This document shows, in pieces, positions 44,218-53,000 of a DNA stretch of 64,000 bases. The stretch lies in contig JABFSG010000026.1 in NCBI GenBank assembly GCA_013140715.1, positions 1 through 64,000 on the forward strand, read 5' to 3'. Both the position numbers and the translations under genes were made by a program. This DNA is from Nitrospiraceae bacterium. Its GTDB lineage: Bacteria > Nitrospirota > Nitrospiria > Nitrospirales > Nitrospiraceae. A model generated the notes under the pieces. That model was not told where the DNA came from. It saw only the letters and a list, made by a program, of their open reading frames with translations, and searched no databases. Each line of letters begins with the position of its first letter. The stretch's first letter is position 1.

Positions 44218-45248
44218 AAGCCGAAATTAAATCGAAGCTGAACTTGGAACAGCGTGTGCTCTTGCAGGACGCCATCCCCTTGGAGACGCCCTTTCTGCTG
44301 TATGTCGATCCGTCGAGCGCGTGCAACTTTCGCTGCACCTTCTGTCCCACCGGCCATACGGATTTGTTGAAGGCCTCCGAGTATAAGCGGAGCGTCATGC
44401 GCATCGAACTCTTCAAGAAGTTGCTCCAAGATCTGGAGGCGTTTCCTCAGCCGCTCAAGGTAATGCGCATGAACAAAATAGGCGAGCCGCTCTTGAACAA
44501 AGAGCTGCCGGCCATGATTGCGTTGGCCAAGGCCTGCGGTCGCGTGCAATCCATCGACTTGGCGACGAACGCGTCGATGTTTTCGCCGGAACTGCTGACC
44601 CGTTTGGTCGATGCAGGGTTGGATCGAATGAACGTCTCGCTGGAAGGGGTCACTCGGGAACAGTATGCCCAGCATGCCAAGGTGGATGTGGATTTCGACC
44701 GTCTGGTGGACAATATCCGCTGGTTGTATGCCCATCGCCGCCAATGCGAGGTCACGATCAAGATTCCGGGCGACTATCTGAGCGAGCAGGATCGGCAGCG
44801 GTTTTTCGATCTGTTCGGCGATTATTGCGACCGCATTTTCGTAGAAAAACTGTCGCCCATCTGGCCGGAATTCGACGTCGCGCAACGGGCAGGGGTCGCG
44901 ATGGAGGAGCGCGAAGGCCAGTATCGCCAGACCCTCTTGGAGAAAGATGTCTGCACGTACATATTCTATGCGATGGCGGTCAATGCCGACGGCACCGTGA
45001 GCGCGTGCTGCCCGGATTGGGATCAGAAGCTGCTGGTCGGCGATCTGAACAGTACTTCTCTGAAGGACATCTGGCATTCACCCGCCATGCACAATCTGCG
45101 GCTACAGCATCTACGAGGGGCGCGCCGGGATAATCCTCTCTGCAAGGGTTGCGGACACATCAAACATGCTCAGGTGGACAATATCGATGCCTACAAACGT
45201 CAGTTGCTGGACAAGCTGGAGTGTCATTCAGCGGCGGATTTAGGATGA
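44214..45248 (+). CDS. radical SAM/SPASM-domain protein, paralogue 2
   Basis: 344 residues. CNFRCTFC again at Cys 37, 41, 44, within VDPSSACNFRCTFCPTG, identical to paralogue 1 in that stretch. The SPASM part has CTYIFYAMAVNADG, SACCPDW and CKGCGHIKHA. The extra Cys in CCPDW (CFVDW in paralogue 1) suggests different auxiliary cluster ligation. It overlaps its upstream neighbour as ATGA and its downstream neighbour likewise. Confidence 0.87.
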   Translation: MKAEIKSKLNLEQRVLLQDAIPLETPFLLYVDPSSACNFRCTFCPTGHTDLLKASEYKRSVMRIELFKKLLQDLEAFPQPLKVMRMNKIGEPLLNKELPAMIALAKACGRVQSIDLATNASMFSPELLTRLVDAGLDRMNVSLEGVTREQYAQHAKVDVDFDRLVDNIRWLYAHRRQCEVTIKIPGDYLSEQDRQRFFDLFGDYCDRIFVEKLSPIWPEFDVAQRAGVAMEEREGQYRQTLLEKDVCTYIFYAMAVNADGTVSACCPDWDQKLLVGDLNSTSLKDIWHSPAMHNLRLQHLRGARRDNPLCKGCGHIKHAQVDNIDAYKRQLLDKLECHSAADLG

Positions 45249-46411
45249 AACAAGCGAACAAGTCGACGAGAGACAGGTGCCCGGCCTGCAGTTCCCCTGC
45301 AGCCCACTTGCTGGATTGGGAGTTCAGCGGTCTCGGCGACTCCATTTTCAATTACACGGCGCATTTTTTCTGCTGCCAGGATTGCAGTTTAGTCTATGTC
45401 CAGAACATCGACGACGAGAAGTTGGCTCAGTACTATGCCGGGGAGTGCAGCTATTTCGAAAAGCCCCATTTCGCCGTCACGTCTCCCACGAACCAGGAAA
45501 AGTATGAAGCGTACATCCGCTTTCTGAACGACAATCGGGTCGCGCCGGTCGACATGGCCGATATCGGCTGCGGCCGCGGCGGCTTTGTCAGTCGGCTGAG
45601 CGAGCGTTGGGAGGCGGCCTGTTGGGGCGTGGATGTGGATATGCGGAGTATGCCGCAAGGTGAGGGCAAGGACAAGGCGGCCTTCAGGATGGGGGATGCC
45701 GCACAACTGCCTTTCGGAGACCGGTCGCTCGGCCTGCTCACCTATTTCCATATTTTGGAACATGTCCGCGATTTGCACGGCCTCCTGAGCGAAGCGGTGC
45801 GGGTGTTGCAGCCTGACGGATTCATCATGATCGAGGTACCGGACGCCGAACGCTATCGCGCCCATCCGATCGGATCCGCTTTTTGGATATCCATCCGCGA
45901 ACATATTTACCATTACACAGCCAAAGCTCTCGTTGCCGCACTCCAGTCCCACGGGTTTCATATCCTCCAAGTATCGAGGCAGACCCTGCCGACGCCGGAA
46001 TTTTCTTATCCTTCCCTGATGGTATTGGCTAGAAAGAGGGAACGGCCGGCGGCGGTCGCGAATATTCCGATAGCGGGCGATGTCGCGGCCTATGTCTTGG
46101 AATCGAGGGAGGCGCTTCTCAGGCAGGCACAGGAGATTCTCGGCGTGGCAGAGAACCAGCAGGTCACGCTCTGGGGCTGTTCAGCCGAGCTCTTCAGCTT
46201 GCTGCCATTACTTGACCGGCGCCGAGTTAGGATCTGCGACTCCTCCAAACTGAAACAGGGGACCTCCTACAAAGGCATGGCGATCGAAGACCCCCGCTCC
46301 GTTCCCATATCCGGCACACTCATCATCGCCCCCTACTTACATGGTGTCGCGATCAAGTCAACGGCGCGCCAGCTCGGCTGGTCCGAGTCGGCCATGCATC
46401 TGCTGCACTGA
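45245..46411 (+). CDS. SAM-dependent methyltransferase with zinc-ribbon N-terminus
   Basis: 388 residues. An N-terminal zinc-ribbon (CPACSSPAAHLL; CCQDCSLVYVQ) precedes a class I methyltransferase core (ADIGCGRGGFVSRL; GVDVDMRS; LTYFHILEHVRDL; MIEVPDAERY). The C-terminal lobe (VTLWGCSAELFSLLPLLDRR; IIAPYLHGVAI) resembles the Rossmann-like C-terminal domain of sugar C-methyltransferases such as the one at 39687. It is a distant relative of that gene but lacks its YHEHFSY motif (REHIYHYT instead). The substrate is unknown. Confidence 0.83.
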   Translation: MKQANKSTRDRCPACSSPAAHLLDWEFSGLGDSIFNYTAHFFCCQDCSLVYVQNIDDEKLAQYYAGECSYFEKPHFAVTSPTNQEKYEAYIRFLNDNRVAPVDMADIGCGRGGFVSRLSERWEAACWGVDVDMRSMPQGEGKDKAAFRMGDAAQLPFGDRSLGLLTYFHILEHVRDLHGLLSEAVRVLQPDGFIMIEVPDAERYRAHPIGSAFWISIREHIYHYTAKALVAALQSHGFHILQVSRQTLPTPEFSYPSLMVLARKRERPAAVANIPIAGDVAAYVLESREALLRQAQEILGVAENQQVTLWGCSAELFSLLPLLDRRRVRICDSSKLKQGTSYKGMAIEDPRSVPISGTLIIAPYLHGVAIKSTARQLGWSESAMHLLH

Positions 46412-46414
46412 AAC

Positions 46415-47548
46415 ATGAACCGAGGGATGGAATTCGTGACAGGTATGTACAACAAAAAAGTAGTGGAAGCCGAGCGCCGGCGGCGCGCCTCCTCTGCGGC
46501 AGCCCTGGAAGCCCGCTTTACTGAAGGCATCGCCATCTATGGGGCAGGATTTGTCGGCACCTGGGCTGCCCGTTATCTGCAGTCTCTGGGAGCGAGAGTC
46601 GTGAAATTTATCGATCGTGACCACCGCAAAATCGGCCACAGAATCGACGGGATTCCCGTCGTGGCCCCGAGCAAGGAAGAGCTGGCGACGGTACCGGCCA
46701 TGTGTATCGCCGCCCGCCATGCGGTCCGGGATGTGGAGCAAGAGATGGCTCCCTACGGCTTTCCCATCCACTCCTTCGACGGTTATTTCGTGTTGCGCAA
46801 CTATGAGCGGCTGCTGGCGATCCGCGATCGGTATTTCGACGATTCCCGTTCGGTGGAGGTATTCAATGCGCTCCTGATGGCCATGCTGACCGGCAGCGTC
46901 GCGCCCTGCCGCGACGTGATGGAAAAGGATATGTATTTCTGCCTGCCGGAGTTCAGCGGCAATTTCGACGAGGTCTTCGTGGATGCAGGCGCCTTTGTCG
47001 GCGACACAGTGGAGCGTTTTGTCTGGGAAAATCTCGGTACGTTCAGACAGATCTACGCGTTTGAGCCAGGCGCCAGGCAGTTCGTCGCGATGGAGCAACG
47101 GGTGAGGCGGTTGGCTGTGGAATGGGCATTTGACCCGGCGACTGTGTCCCTGATCAGGGGAGGCCTGTCGGACAGAGCCGGCCGCATGGCCTGCACGTTT
47201 TTGAATGACGCGCCATTGCGACATGGTCTGTCGGAGATGGCATCCCGATCCCAGGGGGGGGAACCGGACGAGACCACTGCCCCAGTCTTGACTCTGGATG
47301 AGTACCTGGCGGGAAGGCCCGTGACCCTGATCAAAGCGGATGTAGAAGGCATGGAGATGGAATTGCTGCGGGGCGCTCAGGAGACGATACGCAACTGCCG
47401 TCCAAAACTGGCTCTCTGCGTCTATCACTATCCGAGCCATCTGTATGAGGTGGCGGAGTATGTCCGAAGCCTTGTGCCTGAGTACCGGTTTGCCTTGCGG
47501 CACCATGCGCCGTTATTCGGCGATTTTGTCCTGTACTGTTGGATCTAA
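46415..47548 (+). CDS. FkbM-family methyltransferase with N-terminal GAG domain, second copy
   Basis: 377 residues. The N-terminal Rossmann-like domain (IAIYGAGFVGTWAARYLQSL; VVKFIDRDHRKIGHRIDGIP) is followed by an FkbM core (VFVDAGAFVGDTVERF; IYAFEPGARQF; LIKADVEGMEMELLRGA). It has the same two-domain layout as the protein at 42982 but little sequence identity outside motifs. It probably O-methylates another hydroxyl of the same glycan. It starts four bases after the previous gene. Confidence 0.84.
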   Translation: MNRGMEFVTGMYNKKVVEAERRRRASSAAALEARFTEGIAIYGAGFVGTWAARYLQSLGARVVKFIDRDHRKIGHRIDGIPVVAPSKEELATVPAMCIAARHAVRDVEQEMAPYGFPIHSFDGYFVLRNYERLLAIRDRYFDDSRSVEVFNALLMAMLTGSVAPCRDVMEKDMYFCLPEFSGNFDEVFVDAGAFVGDTVERFVWENLGTFRQIYAFEPGARQFVAMEQRVRRLAVEWAFDPATVSLIRGGLSDRAGRMACTFLNDAPLRHGLSEMASRSQGGEPDETTAPVLTLDEYLAGRPVTLIKADVEGMEMELLRGAQETIRNCRPKLALCVYHYPSHLYEVAEYVRSLVPEYRFALRHHAPLFGDFVLYCWI

Positions 47549-47570
47549 CTAACCAGTAAAGGTGGCAGAC

Positions 47571-48362
47571 ATGACTCCCCTGGAACAATATCGGCAAGAG
47601 ATGGATGGGCGGATTGCGACCTATCGTGGCAACCATGAATTGCAGGCGGCGGCCCGGTCCTTCTTCGACCAGATCGGCATCGGCAAGGCCAACTATGTGT
47701 ACAACTTTACGTGGTTGGGCGTCCCTATTCTGCAGATTCCCCAGGATCTTCAAGCCATGCAGGAGATTATCTGGCTCGTGAAGCCGGATTTGATCATCGA
47801 GACCGGAGTCGCCTGGGGAGGCTCCCTCATGTTTACCGCTTCCATGCTCGCCATTCTGGAAGCCTGTGGTCAAATCGACGAGGGCAGGGTGGTGGGCATC
47901 GACTTAGAGATACGGCCTCATAATAAGCAGGCCATCGCAGCCCATCCGTTGGCGAGGAAGATTACCCTGGTCGAAGGGTCGAGCATCGATGAGGCAGTCG
48001 TTTCACAAGTGCGCGCGATCGCCGCGCAGTACAAACGGGTCATGGTGTGTTTGGATAGTCACCATACCCATGACCATGTACTGGCCGAGCTGGAGTCCTA
48101 TGCCCCCTTGGTCGGTGTAGGGAGTTACTGTTTGGTCGGCGATACGATTATCGAGGATGCCCCGGAGGGGATGTGTGGAAACCGTCCTTGGGGGAAGGGT
48201 AACAGTCCAAAGACAGCGGTCTGGGAATATCTGCGCCGCTTACGAACAGAGGGACGCCAAGACGTCGATGGGAACGTGATGCGTTTCGAGATCGATCATG
48301 GGTGCGAGGACAAGATCGTGCTCACCGGTTCGCCCGATGGATACCTTAGGCGTGCCGAATAG
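47571..48362 (+). CDS. CmcI-like (cephalosporin hydroxylase / rhamnosyl O-methyltransferase family) protein
   Basis: 263 residues. YVYNFTWLGVPILQIPQD, LIIETGVAWGGSLMFTASML, VVGIDLEIRPHNKQAI and MVCLDSHHTHDHVLAELESY match the CmcI family, whose members methylate or hydroxylate sugars and antibiotics in a SAM-dependent manner. AAAGGTGG lies just before ATG 47571, so the GTG at 47562 is rejected. In this island an O-methyltransferase role on a deoxy sugar is the best guess. Confidence 0.85.
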   Translation: MTPLEQYRQEMDGRIATYRGNHELQAAARSFFDQIGIGKANYVYNFTWLGVPILQIPQDLQAMQEIIWLVKPDLIIETGVAWGGSLMFTASMLAILEACGQIDEGRVVGIDLEIRPHNKQAIAAHPLARKITLVEGSSIDEAVVSQVRAIAAQYKRVMVCLDSHHTHDHVLAELESYAPLVGVGSYCLVGDTIIEDAPEGMCGNRPWGKGNSPKTAVWEYLRRLRTEGRQDVDGNVMRFEIDHGCEDKIVLTGSPDGYLRRAE

Positions 48363-48444
48363 CCTCCGAACGTTACGATGAGCCTTCGGACGTCGTGTCA
48401 GCGTCGGTTTCCCGCGCGCCAGGTCCGGTTCATGGGATCGCCAC

Positions 48445-49800
48445 ATGTTGAAGATTTTACACATCACGGCGCATTTAGGAGGAGGGGTCGGCAAGGTCTT
48501 GGCGCAGGTGGTGGCCGAGTCGCAGCGCCGAATACCTGAAATCCGGCACACGATCGTCTGTTTGGATGGTTTGGAAAAATCGCAATTCGCCGATCGCGTC
48601 ACGTCATCCGGAGGAACGCTTCTTCTGCGCCCAACTAGACCGGAATTGGATGCCCACATCCGGTCGGCCGATATCGTTCAATTGGAATGGTGGCATCATC
48701 CGGTGGTTGCCGGATGGATGTGCGCCGGCGAATTGCCTCCCATGAGGCTCCTGATCTGGAGCCATGTATCCGGCCTCCATGCGCCTGAAATACCCGGCGC
48801 GTTGGTGGCGGCGCCCCATCGCTTTCTGTTCACCTCGCCATGCTCCGTCGAGCATCCTGTCATGGCAGCGGTCAAAACTCAGGTCGGAGAGAGGGCCGGT
48901 GTGGTCTTTAGCTCAGGTGGATTCGATGAATTTCCCCCTCCTCCGGCTCGCATCCAGAAGGACCGTCTGAGGGTCGGTTATGTCGGGACTCTGAACTTCT
49001 CCAAACTGCATCCCCGCATTCTTGATTTTGTAGCGGCTGTGCGTCAGCCGGACTTTCAGCTTGCCTTGATCGGCGATCCGACGACAGGAATGGATCTGCT
49101 TGAGAACGCCGAACTACGGGGACTCGGAAGCCGGCTGGAACTGCGCGGTTACCAGACCGATATGGCGAAACAATTGGAGCGCCTGGATGTATTGGCCTAT
49201 CTCCTCAATCCGCTGCATTATGGGACGACGGAGAATGCCCTGCTCGAAGCCATGGCGATGGGAGTCGTTCCCATTGTGTTGAACAATCCCGCCGAGCGGT
49301 ACCTGGTGAAACATATGGAGTCCGGTCTGGTCGTGGATGGCCCTGAGGCCTTCGCCGAGGCGCTGGATTGGCTCGCCGGGCACCCGGATGAGCGCGCTCG
49401 ACTATCTGCGAATGCGGCTCGAACCGTGCGAGACGGTTTTTCCATCGGACACACCGTCGACAATCTTCAGGCCCATTACCAGGCTATTCTCAGCGAACAG
49501 AAACGATCCTTCGACTTTCGCCCCATCTTTGGAGCCGAACCGGCCGACTGGTTTCGCTCATGCCAGGGAGAGGAAATCTGGCGCTTCAGCAACGAGGAGG
49601 CCTCAAGGAAACCTTCAAGCCGGGGGCCCTCGTTTCTCTATGAAAGAACCAAGAGTTCCGTGTTTCATTACCGAACGGTCTATCCGACCGATGCTCGCCT
49701 AGCGCGTTGGGCCCAACAGTTGGATGCCGGACCCTGCATGCCGATGTTGCCGAACGAGGATGTTTCCAACGCTGCCGTCGGGTTGGGGACCGGTGAATGA
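48445..49800 (+). CDS. glycosyltransferase family 4-type protein
   Basis: 451 residues. A GT-B fold is suggested by an N-terminal LKILHITAHLGGGVGKVLAQ and C-terminal RVGYVGTLNFSKLHPRILDF, LELRGYQTDMAKQLERLDVL and the donor motif YGTTENALLEAMAMGVVPIV. A further 80 residues at the C-terminus (about 365-451) are outside the usual domain and unrecognised. It is cytoplasmic and would transfer sugar from a nucleotide donor. The 82 bases before it hold no obvious promoter. Confidence 0.85.
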   Translation: MLKILHITAHLGGGVGKVLAQVVAESQRRIPEIRHTIVCLDGLEKSQFADRVTSSGGTLLLRPTRPELDAHIRSADIVQLEWWHHPVVAGWMCAGELPPMRLLIWSHVSGLHAPEIPGALVAAPHRFLFTSPCSVEHPVMAAVKTQVGERAGVVFSSGGFDEFPPPPARIQKDRLRVGYVGTLNFSKLHPRILDFVAAVRQPDFQLALIGDPTTGMDLLENAELRGLGSRLELRGYQTDMAKQLERLDVLAYLLNPLHYGTTENALLEAMAMGVVPIVLNNPAERYLVKHMESGLVVDGPEAFAEALDWLAGHPDERARLSANAARTVRDGFSIGHTVDNLQAHYQAILSEQKRSFDFRPIFGAEPADWFRSCQGEEIWRFSNEEASRKPSSRGPSFLYERTKSSVFHYRTVYPTDARLARWAQQLDAGPCMPMLPNEDVSNAAVGLGTGE

Positions 49801-50025
49801 CGCGACGACCGGTTCGCGGGGTCTGATGCAGTTCTTGCCGCCCGATGTGCCGTCCCGAGTCCTTCACGGGGAATAATTTACCCGGCTTCGAGATTGTGCA
49901 GACCCACCTGTACAGGGTCTGAATGAACGGCTGGAGCGTTCGACGGAATGGCTGGAGGCCGGAATACTGGGTCATCGTCGCAGGACGATGCACAGATTGC
50001 CGCGAGGGTCGCAGCCGCTGTTCTC
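49801..50025. other. spacer with possible decayed coding remnants
   Basis: The gap to the next gene is 296 bases. Fragments in two phases read like protein: QFLPPDVPSRVLHGE (from 49829), then FEIVQTHLYRV (49887) and LNERLERSTEWLEAGILGHR (49919), each ended by a stop or a phase change. None continues a neighbour. I cannot name a family. Confidence 0.3.
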
Positions 50026-50041
50026 TGGTGCGGTGCTTGCA
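50026..50041 (+). promoter_or_regulatory. possible sigma-54 promoter for the giant glycosyltransferase
   Basis: TGGTGC (50026-50031), five bases, TTGCA (50037-50041). The spacing and -12 are exact; the -24 has two mismatches to TGGCAC. The start codon is 56 bases downstream. Confidence 0.4.
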
Positions 50042-50096
50042 CAATGACGGCCTGGTTCGTCGGCGCCGGTTGCCGGTAGAAAATGGAGAATCGCAT

Positions 50097-53000
50097 ATGA
50101 GCGGCCATACGCCTCTTCTCACCGTTGGACTTCCGGTCTTTAACGGCGAGCCCTATATCGGAAGCGCCATTGAATGCATTCTGTCACAGTCTTTCCATGA
50201 CTTCGAATTCATCATTTCCGACAACGCATCGACCGATGGCACCGAACAGATTTGCCGGCATTACGCCCAACGCGACCGGCGTATCCGCTACCATCGACAG
50301 CTTGCCAATATGGGGGGAGCCCGAAATAGCGACTGGATTCTCGGGAACGTCAGGACGGAGTTCTATGCGACTGCCTCTCACGATGACTATTTCTCGCTGA
50401 ACTACTTGGAGGCATGCCTGGCGAAACTGCAGGGCACGCGGAGCGCCATATCCTGCTGCCCCGAGCACGTCGTCGCGATCGACCCACGGGGGAACACCAG
50501 ATCGCGTCAGCGCAACTTCGATACGGAAGGCAAGGATCTTCCCGCCAGGATGCACGAGCTTGTGAACCGACTGGGATGGTACGCCTATTATGGGGTATCG
50601 CGCACGGAGAGCAGTCGGGTCTTGCTGAACGCCATGGGGCGATATCGGTGCGTCTATGGCGGGGATGTCATTTTGATGTCGCTCGCGCTGCTGCGGGGAG
50701 ATATCGTCGCCGCGCCCGGGACCAGTTTTTTCTATCGTGAGCCGGATCTGGCGAAGGTATCCAGACAAATGGAGGGTATACTGCCTGGGTCGGCGGTTCC
50801 GCAGCAGCCCTATTCGGGCCTCGCTCGCGATCTTCTCCAAGTTGTGCAGGCCTCGGATCTGGCCCCAGACGTGAAGACGAAGGTCTGTCTGACGATGCTC
50901 ACGACGATGGCCAACCATCCTGACTGGACGGTCGTCCTGTCGCGGGAGAAAAAGGGGATTGCCGATCTGGCAGCGGAGCTCTGGTCGTCCGCACCGCCTG
51001 CGGAAGGGGCGAAAGCGGCGGGGCAAGCGCTGCCGGGCGGGTCGTCGTCAACGCGGCGCGTGGCGGTGCAACGCAATGTGCATCGGTCTCTCCGAATATT
51101 GTTTCAGAATCGGTCAACCGCCAAGTCCCATCCGGGAGGGGACACAGTCGTGATGAATGTCCTTCTCCGCGAACTTGAACAATTGGGCCATCGGGTCGAC
51201 GTCGCGCTGGGACCGGCAAATCTCGCCGGCTATGACCTGGTACAGGCTTTCAACTTTGCCACTCCGGAGGTAACCGACGACTATGCCCGCAGGGCGGTGG
51301 CCGCGAAGGTTCCCCTGGTCATCGCCGCGATTTATGAAGATTGGCCGCTGTTTCTCAATAAAAGTTTGGCCATGACGGACGTCTTTCGCCATTATCAAGA
51401 GGGAAGAGATGCCGCGAAGTTTCACGAGCATTTGACGCGCGTCAAACAACTCCCGGGCGCGAAACGCTCCGAAAACAGTTATGCGGCGCGCAGCGCGGAT
51501 TGTCTGGTCGCATTTAGTCGTTCAGAGAAAGAGCGGCTCCTTGCCGACTATCCGGATTGTCGGCGTCTCGAAGTGATCAGGCTCGGCGCCGATCATCTCA
51601 AGATGATCGATGCCGGCCCCGCTCTATTTCAACGAACCTATGGGGTCGAAGATTTTGTGCTGTGCGTCGGTCGGTTGGAAACGAGAAAGAATCAATTGAT
51701 GTTGCTGAAGGCTCTGGAGCACGACCCCATCACGATCGTGTTCCTCACAGGGGGATTCAGCTGTCAGCCGGGCTACGTGGACCTCTGCCGCCGGTTCCAT
51801 CGCAAAGGGAAGACACTGTTCCTCGAACGATTGCCCGATGAGATGCTCGCGTCCGCCTATTCGGCGGCCCGGGTTCTCTGCATGCCAAGCTGGTACGAAC
51901 TTCCCGGCCTTGTAGCCTTGGAAGCGCTGCGGTTCGGATGTCCAGTGATTGCGTCGCGATGGGGGACGTTGCCGGACTATGTTCCGCAAGGCGTCACGTA
52001 CTGTGAGCCAGATGATCCTGAAGGCATCCGGACTGCAATCCTGTCCTCCTATGCAGAGAGGGCCAAGCGGAGACCTCAGGAGCTGGTGCAGGATTTCAGA
52101 TGGAGAGATGCAGCGGCAGGCTTGGTAACCATCTATGAAGAGGTGCTGGATCAACGCAGAAACAGGGACGGCGTACAAGAGCCTGTCGATAGGGTCGAGT
52201 CTGCCCATGGGCAGACGGCCCCGTCCGATCGCGCACCATATGACTGTTCCATCATTATCCCTGTGTGGAACAAGGTGGAGCTGACCGAGCAATGTTTGAC
52301 GGCGCTGGCGGCAGCCACGGTGGGCATCGCCTACGAAGTCATTATCGTGGATAACGGATCGACGGACGGCACGCATGACTTCTTGCAAACGCTGAGCGGG
52401 GATGTGCAGGTCATTTGCAACCGGGAGAACCTCGGCTTTGCCAAGGCCTGCAACCAGGGCGCTCGGGCGGCACGAGGACGCTTCCTCGTCTTTTTGAATA
52501 ACGATACGATTCCGCTGGAGAATTGGCTGACGTCATTGGTTGCCGAAGTCACCTCTCACCCGGAGGTCGGCATTGTCGGAAGCAAACTGCTCTACGAAGA
52601 CGGCACGGTTCAACATGCAGGAGTCGTCTTTGCGCGCGAAGGACTCATGCCCTACCATCTCTATCGTCGCTTCCATCGAAACCATCCGGCGGTCAACCGA
52701 CGTCGGATGTTCCCATCCGTCACGGCTGCCTGCATGCTCGTAAGGCGGGAGATCTTTGAGACGAACGGCGGATTCGATGAAGGGTTTCAGAATGGGTTCG
52801 AAGACGTCGATCTCTGTCTGAAGGCCGGCGATAAAGGCTGGCAGATCGTCTACCAACCGTTGAGCGTGCTCTATCACCTCGAAAGTCAAACGCCCGGACG
52901 CACATCTCATGAGCAGGAAAACGCGATTCGGTTGCTCATGCGATGGGGACAACGATGGTGGCTGGCAGACGAAGACCTCTACTATTACGAAGACGGTTTT

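Noticed and set aside
44103-45077. Minus-strand frame of 324 codons opposite the second radical SAM gene
   Set aside because: The same kind of shadow occurs opposite the paralogue at 41619-42329, as expected if it follows the plus-strand codons.
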